The translations under genes and the position numbers were made by a program. This document shows, piece by piece, positions 34,918 through 50,548 of a stretch of DNA of 64,000 bases. Below the pieces are notes generated by a model. That model did not search any database. It was not told the origin of the DNA and was given only the letters and a program-made list of their open reading frames with translations. The stretch's first letter is position 1, and every line of letters begins with the position of its first letter. The stretch comes from Laburnicola sp. R22_1. Lineage: Eukaryota > Ascomycota > Dothideomycetes > Pleosporales > Didymosphaeriaceae. The stretch is taken from contig JACONQ010000005.1 in NCBI GenBank assembly GCA_014281115.1, positions 1,054,001 through 1,118,000 of the forward strand, read 5' to 3'.

Positions 34918-36749
34918 ATGTCGTCGCAGCAGCCGGGATGGGCCCTCGCGGCCCTCGCGGCAACCGTGTGGGCCTGTCTGCTCGACCTCTTCGTCTTTTG
35001 GCAGCGGGTACGCATCCACGCCCTCACTTCCTGCTTCATCCGACGTCGGCCGATATGCTGACTGCAGTCTCCAAGAAACTCTGCTCGTGGTGGAAGCAGC
35101 AGAAACCACGCGACATCCTCCGCGACAACCTCGCCTCCTCCAATCTGTACGAAGAATACGAAGCCGCCGCTTTCCAGCTCGACGAGGAACTCGGCTACGA
35201 TCTCTGGCGCCAGAACCCCACCTCCAAGTTCTACGACTATCGTCTCATCTACGAGCGTCTGCAAGCCATCATCGAAGCCCGCGAGGAGAATGACATTCTC
35301 GGCTTGGTCTCGTTGTTGCGCAGCGGGTTGGTGCGGAACCTGGGCAATATCACGGCGCCGAGGCTGTTCAACCGGGCGTACGCGGGCACAAAGCTGTTGA
35401 TTGAGGACTATATCACCCAGGTTGCGCTGGCCGTCGACTATGTCTCGAGCTACCCGGTGACGGCTCAGTCGGAACTCACGAACCAGAACAAGCTCGATGT
35501 GCTGCACGATACCCGGCAGGCGTTTGGACGCTCAGTTTTAGTCCTCCAAGGCGGCTCCATCTTCGGCCTCTGCCACCTGGGCGTCGTGAAAGCGCTGCAT
35601 CTCCGCGGTCTCCTCCCCCGTATCATTAGCGGAACAGCAACCGGCGCTTTGATAGCAGCTCTCGTCGGCGTCCACACCGAAGACGAGCTGCTCGACTTCC
35701 TCAAAGGCTCTAGCATAAACCTCACAGCCTTCTCCACGAACAAAGAAGCTCAGAACAAGAGTGCATGGTATCAGACACTCATCCGGCGCATAAAGCGCTT
35801 TTGCCGCGAGGGCTACTTCCTCGATGTCGATGTGCTAGAGCAGGTTGTGCGTGCAAATGTTGAGGATCTCACTTTCGAAGAAGCCTACCTGAAGACAAAG
35901 AGGGTGCTGAATATCACCGTCTCCACTACGGGCGGAGGCGGCGTTCCAGACCTCCTCAACTATCTCACCGCCCCCAACGTCCTTATCTGGTCTGCCGCTC
36001 TCGCATCGAATGCATCTTCATCTACACTGTACCATCCGGTATCCCTTCTCTGCAAAGACGACGCCGGCCGTATAACACCGTGGTCGCCCTCTCTATCTAC
36101 CACTTTCCGCCCGTGGACACATGCTTCTTACGCTGATACTCGAGAGTCGCCGCTCCACCGCATTGCGGAGCTTTTCAACGTGAATCACTTCATCGTCTCA
36201 CAAGCACGACCTTATCTTGCTCCTTTCCTGCGTTCCGACCTGCACCACCCTAATCCCAGACACGACAGCGGGAACCATCGACTTAGCATGCCAATTCTGC
36301 GCCTCGTGGTTATGGAGATCCAGCACCGCCTCCATCAACTTAACGAACTGGGTGTTCTTCCCCCTTCCATACGCCGCTTCCTGTTAGACGAAAACGTTCC
36401 CGGGCCGTCTCTCACTCTGGTTCCAGAACTCACGCCTAGCGATTTCTTCAAGCTGCTCGAGAATCCAACGAAAGATGCGCTGGACTACTGGATCCGCAGA
36501 GGCGAGAGGAGCGTGTGGCCCGCGGTGGGCGCGCTCAAAGTCAGGTGTGCAATCGAAGTCGAGCTGGATAGGGGATATCAGCTGGTAAGGCGGAGGAGGA
36601 GGAACGGCCTCAAGAGCGGGAAGGAGAGTCCGACGGAGGGAGAATATGGAAGAGCTGTGTTGAGGAAAAGTGGCAGTAAGGGCGACATGCCGGAGAGGGA
36701 GAGAAGGAAGAGGGCGGCGAGTTTTGGCGAGGAGTTGAGGTCTGGATGA
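34918..36749 (+). CDS. Patatin-like protein (DUF3336 + patatin fold), catalytic motifs degenerate
   Basis: About 590 residues. From ATG 34918 the first 30 codons encode WALAALAATVWACLLDLFVF, a membrane segment seen at the start of fungal Tgl3/4/5-like lipases. An intron follows (donor GTACGC at 35008; the acceptor keeping frame is at 35075), then KLCSWWKQQKPRD and the DUF3336 region (YEEYEAAAFQLDEELG). The patatin core starts SVLVLQGGSIFGLCHLGVVKAL (oxyanion loop). The nucleophile elbow, normally G-x-S-x-G, reads G-T-A-T-G, and the Asp-Gly dyad region reads HASYADTRESPL before IAELFNVNHFIVSQARPY. So the Ser nucleophile appears absent. An alternative start at 34938 keeps frame with acceptor 35067 but loses the membrane segment. 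It may be a non-catalytic lipid-binding paralogue. Confidence 0.75.
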
Positions 36750-36808
36750 ACTTTTTATTGCGATGAACTTGTGTATTGTTGCTACATTACAATTACGGAA
36801 CGAAAAGT

Positions 36809-39800
36809 TTAGTACGCTCCTTCTCTCTCCTCGTATTTATCACCCTCCACAAGTCTGATCTTGCCTAGCCCTGTAGCAATGATAGCATCAGGCCCCAATT
36901 CAAGCCCACCCAACTTGGTCGCCCCCTCGTCAAGTCCCCACAGCGTAAGCCCGATGTAATTCGTGCCCTGGTAGTTCAAAATGCCCTGCGGCACGGGGAA
37001 CCTTGTCTGCGGCCCCATATGACTGACATACTTGCCATACTGCCAGCCATTCACAAACAGCTGCACGCGATACGCGCTGCTGCTCGTGATATTGGCAAAC
37101 GTAAACGACAGCGGCACGTCCCACCCAGCGGGGACATCGAGGTCGAATTCGGCGGCGAAGAAGCCAATGCCCGGCTTCTCGATGCCATCGACGACGGGGC
37201 CAGCGCTATCTTCCCAGTCTACATCCTGCGCGGCGAGCGCACCGGGGAGATGCAGGCCGTTCCGCTCGACGAACATGCCGCCTTCATTCAAGGGGCCTCG
37301 GCTCTTATCCACGTAGTCTTCTGCGCCGAGGTTGCCTGTCATCTTCCAGGTTACGTCGGCTTTATCGTGCCCGTCGAGGGTGTAGTCCATGATGCCGCGC
37401 GGGTTCTTTGTCGTTTCGTCGCCGATGGTCCAGTTTTCGTCGAGGCCCATGTTGTCAATCACGACGGTGATGACGTGCGTGGTGTTTGCTGTGAGTGCGG
37501 GCAGGGAGAGGGTCGACTTGCCGAAGTAGTTCGTGGTGCCGCGCCAGCTGCCGAGGAAGTGGTCGTCGAGCCAGACGGAGGCGCCGTATGCGGAGCCGCC
37601 TTGGGTGATGATGGTGAGCTGTTTTTCGGCGCCTGAGGCGGAAAAGTGGCCCCGGAAGAGGAGCGTGCTGGTGTGGTAGCCGTAGTCGGAGCCGTAGAGG
37701 GAGGTTGGTGTGTTGAGGTCGCGGTGGGAGTTGTAGGTTTCGGAGAGGTTGGCCGATGTCCATTGGGAGTCGTCGTAGGTGGATTGGATTTCGGGGAGCG
37801 AGTCGATGTATTTCCAGTCTAGGGAGGTGAGGTCGGGGATGTCGATGGTAGGCTTAGCGTAGTCGATGTTGGCGGTGATGATGCCGTCTTCTGAGGTCTC
37901 GAAGTCGAGGTCTTGGCCGTTGAAGCTTAGTTTGGAGAGGGAGGAGGGGGCGCCACCGAGGATTTCGAGAGGGGTTGTGCTGTTTACGTCGCCGGTCAAA
38001 GCAAGGGTGGTGCCGTCGACATTGGCAGTGCGCATGAGGTAGCCGGCTTTGAGGATGACGGGGGAAGAAGAGTCGTGGGCTTCTTGGTCGACGGACCAGT
38101 AGTTGTATGCAGAGTTGCGATCTGCACGAGTTAGTTAGACCCTATGCTTTCGTCGTAAGATTAGGAGCTTACCGAGCATATAGACGTAGATAAAGTCGCT
38201 ATCGACACCGACCTTTGCAACCTTCCTCGTTCCATCAGCCTTGAAATTAAGCAAAGTGTAGCCTCTTGTAGCAGTAGACTTCACGTCACCCTCAAGGACA
38301 TCCAGACCAGTCACAGCAAGAACAAGTTCGTGCGTTTCGCCTGGGCCGCCATAAACGACGAGGACAGTCTTATCGTCGTACTTGTGCCAGGTGAAGATCT
38401 CAGCAGTCGAGTAAACAAGCGTCGCGCCACCGATGTCATAATCGCTGACATGGACTTTGGAATCCCGTCCGCTGAGAGTAAGGCTGGTGCCGTTGTACTG
38501 CGGGATGGTCGTGTTTCCAAAAGCGGATGTCTCGATGGTGAGCTTGTAGCTAGCGGAATCATACGTGTTGTACTTTGTATGGCGTACAAAGTAGAACTTG
38601 GTGTTGTTGTTCGTTGCATCCGTTACCATAATGTCGGGCGAGGTCGTCCACTGCGTGGTTGAACTGTGGCCGCGCGCAGCCGTCAGGTACGCGGGTGATA
38701 CCTTGAAGAAATTTGCCTGCAGCTTCAGCTCGGAATACTTTTCCCGATCGACCTGACGATCCTCCGCGATGGCTGCCGCGTAGTCATAAGAGGTATATCC
38801 CTGTGGGTGTCCAAGATTGCCCCAGTTGGTACCTCCAAATGTCATGTAAATGTTCAAGATGGTTACGCCGAAACTGTACAAGTTCTTGTAGAACACGCGT
38901 TCAAACTCATAGTTGACGAGTTGCAGACAATTGGTGAAGCCAGGACCACCCCAGGGATCAAACGAGCCACCTTGAAACTCGAGGATGGAGTAAGGCGTGC
39001 TGGGGCTCTGGTTCAAATGTTTCTCTCGCCAGTCAGTGGGCAATGAGTTGTCGTTCCAGACCGTGGGATTGGAGCAGTCGAAGGCGACCGGATATCCATC
39101 ATGGCCATAGATGTCAACGGCGGCCGGCTGTCCAGGTGCGTTGTGGCCCTTGGGCGAAGCGTCATTGCTAATCAGTGGGACCACGACGCCGGCGTTGCGG
39201 ATCTGATCTATGACATATTGCATATAGTTGGGATCCGGGAAAGGCTGGACCTTAGATTCAGTGTACTCGTTTTCAGGTTGGACGAGAATGATAGGACCCC
39301 CATTGGTGATCTGGGCTCCAGCGATGGTTTTGCCAATGTTTGCCATGTAGCTGCATTCGTTAGCAACGCCATCTAATAGTGAAGATGGTGGACTTACTTG
39401 TCGGTTGCATTCAGGTAGTCTTCAGCTGCTGTTCTGAGCATGCCCTGGACCCGTTGAATCCACCCTGGGTAGCCACCTCCAGAGACCTCAGCATTGATGT
39501 ACGGCCCCGGGCGTGCAATAAGGTAGATGCCAGCGTCGCTAGCCGCATCGAAGAAAGGCTGGAGGTCGAAGACACCCTCCTCACGATATTCGCCAGGTTT
39601 GCCCTCGAGCAATGCCCAGTCGACATAAAACGATACACCGTTGAAACCAAGGGCTTTGATCTTCTGAAATACATCGATGTAGAGATCTGGGACAGGAAGT
39701 CTATATTTGTGTCAGTGGTTTTATGTCATTTATGAGTGGATCATGTTACCTGTAAGGATGGACCTCTCCACTGTAGAGGAAGAGCCTCTCCCCATTGATG

Positions 39801-40010
39801 AATATCGTGTTCTCATCCCAAGTGACCTGCACAACAGTCAGTACAGTCTCACATCTGCATCATTGATCCACTCACAATATCCTGCAATGGCTCCCTCTTA
39901 TATGGCATGATGAAGCCCTTGGGCGAAGCATACCCAAGAGCCCTCGCCTTGGCTCCAACCGCAAAACAAGCCAGCGCAACCGCGCCCACAGCGTTAAAGA
40001 GATGCTTCAT
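36809..40010 (-). CDS. Secreted GH35 beta-galactosidase
   Basis: Exons 39876-40010, 39750-39826, 39398-39700, 38173-39350 and 36809-38121 (introns of 47-51 nt) give 1001 residues, the usual fungal GH35 length. The start [19 protein letters not shown] is a signal peptide. The TIM barrel has [38 protein letters not shown], the acid/base Glu in VQPENEY, and the nucleophile Glu in [14 protein letters not shown]. The C-terminal jelly-roll domains end [13 protein letters not shown]. There are many N-glycosylation sites (NTT, NGT, NST). The enzyme removes terminal beta-galactose from pectin side chains or xyloglucan in the extracellular space. Its stop lies only 59 bp from the patatin gene's stop on the opposite strand. 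Confidence 0.93.
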
Positions 40011-41083
40011 CTTGCAAAATCTCTGTCCTCAGAGGTCAAAGGTCAAGCAAAGACCGCGCGACCCTTTGCACCTGGGCCACTGCCCTGTTAGATATACCCC
40101 TAGGTCCACTGTGCCCCATTGCACCCATACCCTGACTTATTTTTCACAACCATGGCCTTGCTGGATTAGTGACACTATGACGATCTCATCAATCTTGTGA
40201 TGACACCTCGCGACATTGTTTCCCCCTCTCCCGGCAAGGTTTCCGCAGCCGCCAGGCACGCGGCCCTCGCCGTCCCGGAAGGTGCTTCTTTCCCACCAAC
40301 CCGCGTGCACCTTGACGCGGTCTGCCCAGCTTCGCGCAGCATTAACGCGAGTTTCAACTCCACTCAGAGTCCACTGTTTGCGGGGGAAAAAGACACCGTT
40401 GTCAAGCGCCGGTCACTACTCATACTAAGAAAAATGGCCTGGGATGTGGACTAGGCACTATGCCTGTCATCCTTGCCTGGACACGCGCACTTGTGATCGC
40501 AGGCTTGGATAAATAGATTAAAATTAACGGCCTGCGGAGTGGCGGTGCGCACTGACGCTCCGCGGCTCCTTGGATATCCTTGGATACGTGCCGAGGCAAC
40601 GAAGTAAAGCGCTGAAACGGTGTGTAAATGCGTGCTGGTCGCGAATGGAATGGCGATGAGGTCCAAGAAACATAGAGGGGTGAATGCAGATGCACGGTCC
40701 AGAAAAGCGACTAGCCTAGTGTGGTTAAAGGAACGGCAGGGGCGGTCTGCTCAGGCGCCTAACACTGAGGCTAACAGCACGCACGCGACTCCATCTCCAT
40801 TGTTTTGCCCACAAAGTCTCGGTCTACCTCGGATGTCTCAAAGCACCCATCACGCAAATGTCTCATTCGGCCTCGTTGCAGGGACGTCTACACAGACAGG
40901 ACCTTCCAATATCAACCTAGCTAGATGCTACAAGCAGACAGACAGCATGTTAGGTTCTGCCCTTAATCATCGCGTTATGCTTCGGCTCCGTACTGTAGTT
41001 AATCCCAATCGCGCCCTTTTTTTCACGTACTTTAGCTGTTGAGCTTAAGTTGTGCTGTTAAGTCTTCTAATCTGTAAAAGGTT
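40011..41083. other. intergenic
   Basis: Upstream region of the GH35 gene. Short open frames here have no motif and no intron support. It probably holds the GH35 promoter; nothing else is recognised before the SINE-like copy. Confidence 0.55.
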
Positions 41084-41191
41084 TAAGGTTTTTTTTTTGT
41101 AAACAAAGCTGCATCCCGTAACTATACTTTGGTAAAGGAAATAACTAGCTATAGCCTATTTTTCTGTGTACCAGCTCTGTGGAAGATATCT
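41084..41191 (-). repeat. SINE-like dispersed repeat, copy 2, with target-site duplication
   Basis: Inverse copy of 20683-20795: a T10 run (A-tail on the minus strand) followed by GTAAACAAAGCTGCATCCCG and ending near CTCTGTGGAAGATATC. It is flanked by the perfect direct repeat ATCTGTAAAAGGTT at 41070-41083 and 41192-41205, which I read as a 14-bp target-site duplication made by retroposition. Confidence 0.75.
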
Positions 41192-41880
41192 ATCTGTAAA
41201 AGGTTGATGAGTTGACTATAGACGGATATGAATGAATAAGAATCTACGCTCAATCACATAACGACACCCTCTCCACCAACTCAACGAACCACTCACCCAG
41301 CAAAGCTATCTGGCGGACTGCACATGGGTCGTCATGCCGAACCGTCCGGGCTTTGAGTTCATGCGATCTGGTCACGGGAGAAAAAAAAATCCCACCTTAT
41401 GCGCGAGCAAGAAGATCTCCAGTGTTACACAAAATATTCAGAGTACCTCCATTTGCATGCTATTCAACATACGCTAGAAAGCAAAAATCGACCGTTACGC
41501 ATCATGAACCGCCAACCACCAGATCATTCACGCAGGCGCAGCCCTTATGTCTTGATAGTAAACAGACACTAAAATCAAACGACCTTGCTGCATGCAGAAC
41601 TGTGACCAGCCCGCAATTGCTTTTCCAGATATCCACCATACAAAAATCGCTTTCGTGAGAAGGTCGTGCTCCTATGAACTAGGGCAAAACGAACGTGGCT
41701 TCCACCGAAGAGGGTGAAAATGAGCGAACAAGAACCACAAAGGCAATCAAACGGGATAGAATAGGTGTTAATGACTGTCGATCGGATAGAAATAATCAGA
41801 TCAGGCTGGCGGCAAGGTGATGGTCGAGAAAGATAAGCTTACAATGCTCCTAGGCCGATGGTGGGAAACGAGAAGCCGTA

Positions 41881-44692
41881 TCATGTACCCTGATTTGCAG
41901 TGTAGTAGTTGGTGGGCGACATGAAGAATGAAGGTTGGACAGTTGTAAGATGGGGATCGTTGCTCATGCTAAAGTTGTCCATACTAGATTGGAATTGGTA
42001 ATCCCAAGTAGACTCGGGATACATCTGGTTGAATTCCTGGACCCCTGCTCGATAATTACCGTTCTCCTGGGAATAGTGACCGGTAGTCATGCTGCGATCT
42101 CCGGGTATGTTCGCGATGGCTCGTTCTTTGCTGGTAGAAGAATACGGAGCCCCTGAGGCGGGTACAGAGTACCGTGAGGCCTCAGCAGGTGGTGCTGTAA
42201 AGGTGCAGTAGCTGGCTGGATGCCCTGGCATAGGACGTGATTGTTCGTACCGTGACTGGCTGGTACTTATATGGCTGGGTGTCGGCGTAGGAAGTCCATG
42301 ATGCTGCTGTGCATAATTCTGGCTGTTGATTGCATTAAAGCCCGGCTGCGCAGGAGACGGAGAGACTAGATCAGGGGTCCCTTCAACGGTCTCTCCGTCC
42401 TCACTCTTCACAGCACAAGGGCTATAAGGTTGACCTGTGCTTTCAAATTCGTGTCGAAGGTCCTGATTGACTGAGAATTGCTCGGGATCCGCTGTACCGG
42501 ATTCTTCGTTCGCTTGGTGATCACCGAATTCCTTGAGCGCCTTCTCCACCTGCTCGTAACGTCTCAGGCTGTATTCACTACTGCTTTCTGTGGAACCGTT
42601 AGTAGAACTACCGGGGGAGTTACCGACCCAGTCCTTGTAATTCTTTGTTGCAATCCTAAGATGATTATATAGCTCCCGGAGCGTTCTGCACCAGGGGCGA
42701 GCCATGGTCACTCGTGTTTGCAGATGATTCAGAAGATTGCAGGCCTTGTCGCAATTTTCAAAGTCCATGCGGTTGTCTCGACCTGGATGCTTAATGCACA
42801 GGAAGCCTTCGTGATCCATATTGGGAAAGAAAGCACACCAGATCACTAGAGCCATGTTAGTTTTCCAGTTTTAAAGCCGCTTGAGACCATAATCTGACTT
42901 GCCTGTAAAAACGACATGGTAAATGACGAATCCCGTGAATGGTGTCTCAACTGATACTCCACGTTGTTTGCAGGTCCACATTAGATCAAGGAACTCTTTT
43001 GTAGCCCTGAAGCAGCGGCTCGCGCTGTCCTTCCAGAAGGTCGTAGAAGTAGACCGGAATTCTTCTAACATGGGGCCATCGACAGGACCTTCAGGACCTG
43101 ATCTGGGGTCGGTAAGGAATGGCAGGTACTCTCGATGAAGTGCAATATTACACAAAGTAAGAACTGAGTGCAGGAGGACGTAGGATGTCGACGTGCGGCG
43201 GCTGATGTGGACGTTCGTCCGTGATGGGGTCAACCGGAGGTCAACCGGAAGTCTCTGGGTGAGATCCTTTAGTCTCTCGTCTAATTTGTAGAATCTGCTT
43301 CCTCTATTCCATGGAACCATTGTCTCATTTCTGTACGAATTAGCGCTTGGTAAGGCAACAGAAATGGCCCACTCACCGCCGAGTTACATTGCAAGCGTAG
43401 TAGATGACGTCTCCATAGAGGTCCAAAGCCTTGAGAAACCAGACGAGTGTTTCTTGGGCGTCCTCATCCTCCCACTTGACCTCTGGCCCGTGCAGATCTG
43501 ACTGGTAATACTTCTTTCGTCGAAGCTTGAACTCGTCAGCCGTTTCCCGCAACATTCTCGTCTTCGTATTGATTCCAAACTCGAAGGCACGGTCACTACA
43601 AGGTAGCTGGACTACTGTATCCTCTTCCTCTATACGAATCCTACGGCGTCTTTCTTTCCCACTGCTCATATATCGATCCATGATGAAACAGCTCCAGAAG
43701 GTACGGCGTCTGGTTTCTTCTTCAATGAAGCGCTCTTCTTCCGTCAGAGTGGAATCGCGAGGCTCCGACCTTCTGATGGATCGATTAATATTCCACTGCT
43801 GGTCGGTAAGACCTTGTTCGAATTGACAACCCAGCTGCTCTACGCAGGATATTGCGATGCCAATTGTAATAAAGCTATTCGGTCCTTGGCCGTCCCCGTG
43901 CGCATGCATACCGAGCCTATACACAGACAAGTCATCAGCCAACAGCACACTGTATATTTCTGGACTCGCTTACATTAGCAATGCCTGCACGGTCTGAATC
44001 GAGGGTCTCTTTAGAGCGTCACTCTTTTTGATTCTGTCGTCGGCAGCCTCTGCATATTCGCGCGAGATCTTGACCGGGGTGGGATGGCGGCCTTGAGACA
44101 GTTGGTGAACGATGCCGTCGTGGAAAGGAACCGTGAGGGCGAGGAAGGCAAGAACTAGTGGGGCAAATGGATCGACCATGGATTGTACATCGGTCTGTTC
44201 TAGCTTGGTGACAAAGCTGGCTTCATGGAGGAAAGGAAGATCGGTGGCATAGTGCTGTTTGAAGATGGCGTACAGCTCCCTCCAGACATGCAGGGTAAAC
44301 AAGTGCGGGCTCAGTATGTCACTGGCTGTGGCAGCTGCGTCCTTGAAAGAAGCTGAGGGGGCAAGCCGTTTGCGTTTCCTCGGCGCTTCTCCCAGTCGAT
44401 CGGAGGGAACAGCGTCATGGCCTGCGGAGATGCTGGGTCTTCGCACAGCAGCGCCCTCGGCGCCGCTCTCTGGGTATTTACAGGCCTGGTTGGCCTTTGC
44501 GCATTTTTCGCATTGCGTGTTAATGCCTTTGTTGTTGCAGCGCACTTTGCTGTGGCGACAACGGAGACAGGCAATGGAGGAGCGCGAGGGGCGGTCAGCA
44601 GGTCTCCTCGGGTGATTACCGTTGGAAATGGGCACAGGGTGTGGCGTCGACAGCGGTGAGGCCTGCACCGTCGACGGAGACGTCGCCTGCAT
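41881..44692 (-). CDS. Zn2Cys6 fungal transcription factor
   Basis: Exons 43974-44692, 43377-43916, 42903-43330 and 41881-42845 give 883 residues. The DNA-binding cluster ACLRCRHSKVRC...CEKC...QAC (C-x2-C-x6-C type) lies at about residues 38-66 and is followed by a basic region (RKRKRLAPS). The middle homology (fungal_trans) region includes RRTFWSCFIMDRYMSSGKERR. The C-terminal 250 residues are Ser/Pro/Gln/Tyr-rich, a likely activation region. The third intron begins GC (AG|GCAAGT) and ends CTAG after a CTAAC branch. ATG 44692 is chosen because the frame upstream (to 45337) is a Pro-Ala repeat caused by a hexanucleotide tract. The target genes are unknown. It is divergent from PKC1. Confidence 0.85.
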
Positions 44693-44750
44693 GGACGGCG
44701 ATGGGGGCCGGGGCGGGAGGGCGTGGTGCACGGCGGGCTGCCGTGGTGCT

Positions 44751-44809
44751 GGTGCGGGTGCGGGTGCGGGTGCGGGTGCGGGTGCGGGTGCGGGTGCGGG
44801 TGCGGGTGC
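44751..44809. repeat. GGTGCG hexanucleotide tandem repeat
   Basis: Nine perfect GGTGCG units (44751-44804) and a partial tenth. On the minus strand they would encode alternating Ala-Pro just upstream of the chosen start of the Zn2Cys6 regulator, so they are either 5' leader or an expandable N-terminal Ala-Pro tail. Confidence 0.9.
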
Positions 44810-46655
44810 CGGCGGTGGTGCTGGCAGTGGTGGTGGCGGTGGTGCTGGAGGCGGCACACTGTGCAAGGGCAAGGAAGCCCTCGCGCCCGGTGTGGTGGCC
44901 GCGGGTTTAATTTTGGCGGTGGTCGAGAGAGGCAGCCGTTGTTGCAACGTCGATAGCAAGCCCAATGCCCACGGCGGTGGTGGAGCAAGATGCCGACGGG
45001 TGGGTGCTGCGCGGCTGCGAGGGATGGATGGAGGCGGCTGCAACGGTCCGGCGAGGCAGGCCAGACAGTCCAGACGGCTCCAAACAGTGCAGGACTTGCG
45101 TGTCGTTGCAAAAGGGTTCGGCTCTCTGGCGCGAGGCATCGGGACAGCGCGCTCAAATAGACGACAGCCTACAGGCCGCCGAGGGGCGCTCCGCGTCGGA
45201 AAGCGGCAGCTCAGCGCGAGCCGTGCGCTCCCACACTGGTGCAGGTGCTGGCCATTCACCCCCCAGCCGTGCGACCGGTGGCCCCGCACCACCGTGCAGT
45301 GTGCACTCACCGATCTGGCACCCTCGCCTGCCGCCATGCTTCAGTGTGCCGTCACGCTCAGCAAGCCCGCCGTCCAGCACTGAGCAGTCGCCGGCCGTTC
45401 GAGCTACCCGCGCGTCCGCCAGCTTGGCCGGCTCGCGGAGAGGCAGTGCCACTGTGCCAGTGAGCCTGGACGGCCCGACTTGGTTCGGCCTTCGGTGGCG
45501 CGCCCGATGGTGTTATTGCCCCATGCATCATCTGCAGCACCGATTTGCCCGATTTGCACGCCTGCAGCCCAGGGACGCGCCGTTTCGAGCCGGTTACAGC
45601 TCTCCTCTTCGGCAAATATCCGAACACCACGAGTCCCCACCGCCGATATCGTTCTACATTTCGCTACTTCTGATGACGCACCTGCTGTTGGAGCCATTCT
45701 GGAACGTCTCCGCTCTGATTCGAGACTACGTTTCTTGATACACGCGAGTGGAACCGGGAGCTTGGTGTACGACGGCATGGTCAGTGGCAATGTCGGCAAC
45801 AAGAGCACCAAGGTCTACGATGATGTCGAGAATATCAAGACTATCAACTCGTGGCCCCGTCAGTCATTGTGGGCATTGGTCGTGGTCCAGGGAACAAGCG
45901 CACGCTACAACTGCCCATCCTGATCGAGCTGAGCGACGGAAGTGTTTGAACTGCTAGTGATAGCAGTGGGTATAAGCTCTAGGAGTCGGGCGACGAGGGC
46001 CAGGAAGGTGCTAGGGTGGGTTCCGAAGGTTAGGTATTTTAAGGGGACGATCAGGGAGGCGGTTGGGGGGAGCTGAAGGGCAAGCAGACAAGGCTGGAGG
46101 AGATCGCAGAGGGACATGCTCCTGGAGGAGTGAAGTAGTGCATGGATGCAAACAAAGTGTGGTGGTATCAGGTGATAGTTACCACCCCGCGACAATTCCT
46201 ACCAGTTCACGGCCACGTTCCCCCTCTGCTCGTCATAATCCGCGCCCTCCCGCTCCCCGGCCAGCACGTCCGCGCGACGAGCTCCAACGCCGGGCGCATT
46301 TTCCACGTTGGCCTCGCGTGCCTGCTACTAATAGCCTACTATACACTTCACGCTGACACTCTCGTACTAGTGCGGGAACGGCAACACGTGAACTGCGGGG
46401 CGCCCGCTCAGCCACCGCAGCTGGGAGCAAACAGTGAAGCCGTTTTGCCTGACGACATCGCGCCCACGCCTCCGTCGACGCCTGCCATTCCTACTCGCAG
46501 CCGTGGCCTCTGCCTGTATTCACTGCACCCGCGACGGGTCCGCTGCGTCTGTCGCCCGACCCACGGCCCGCTTGCCCCTCGCCGCCAGGCACACCACCAC
46601 CCCGACGCCCTAACGGCGAAGACTCCTCGCCGCGCTCCGCCACCCCGTCGCCAAC
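44810..46655. other. divergent promoter region between the Zn2Cys6 regulator and PKC1
   Basis: GC-rich leader sequence. Open frames on both strands (for example 45404-45811 minus and 45480-45923 plus) overlap each other and lack motifs; I treat them as shadows. The last 300 bases before 46656 are C-rich, as in fungal 5' leaders. Confidence 0.5.

Positions 46656-50548
<3,893 letters not shown>

Noticed and set aside
34794..35507. 237-codon minus-strand frame
   Set aside because: Lies antisense to the patatin-like gene and has no independent motif; it is a shadow of GC-rich coding sequence.
37019..37636. 205-codon plus-strand frame
   Set aside because: Antisense shadow of the GH35 C-terminal exon.
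44311..45156. 281-codon His/Arg/Pro-rich minus-strand frame
   Set aside because: Out-of-phase reading of the Zn2Cys6 exon and the GGTGCG repeat; composition is driven by the repeat.
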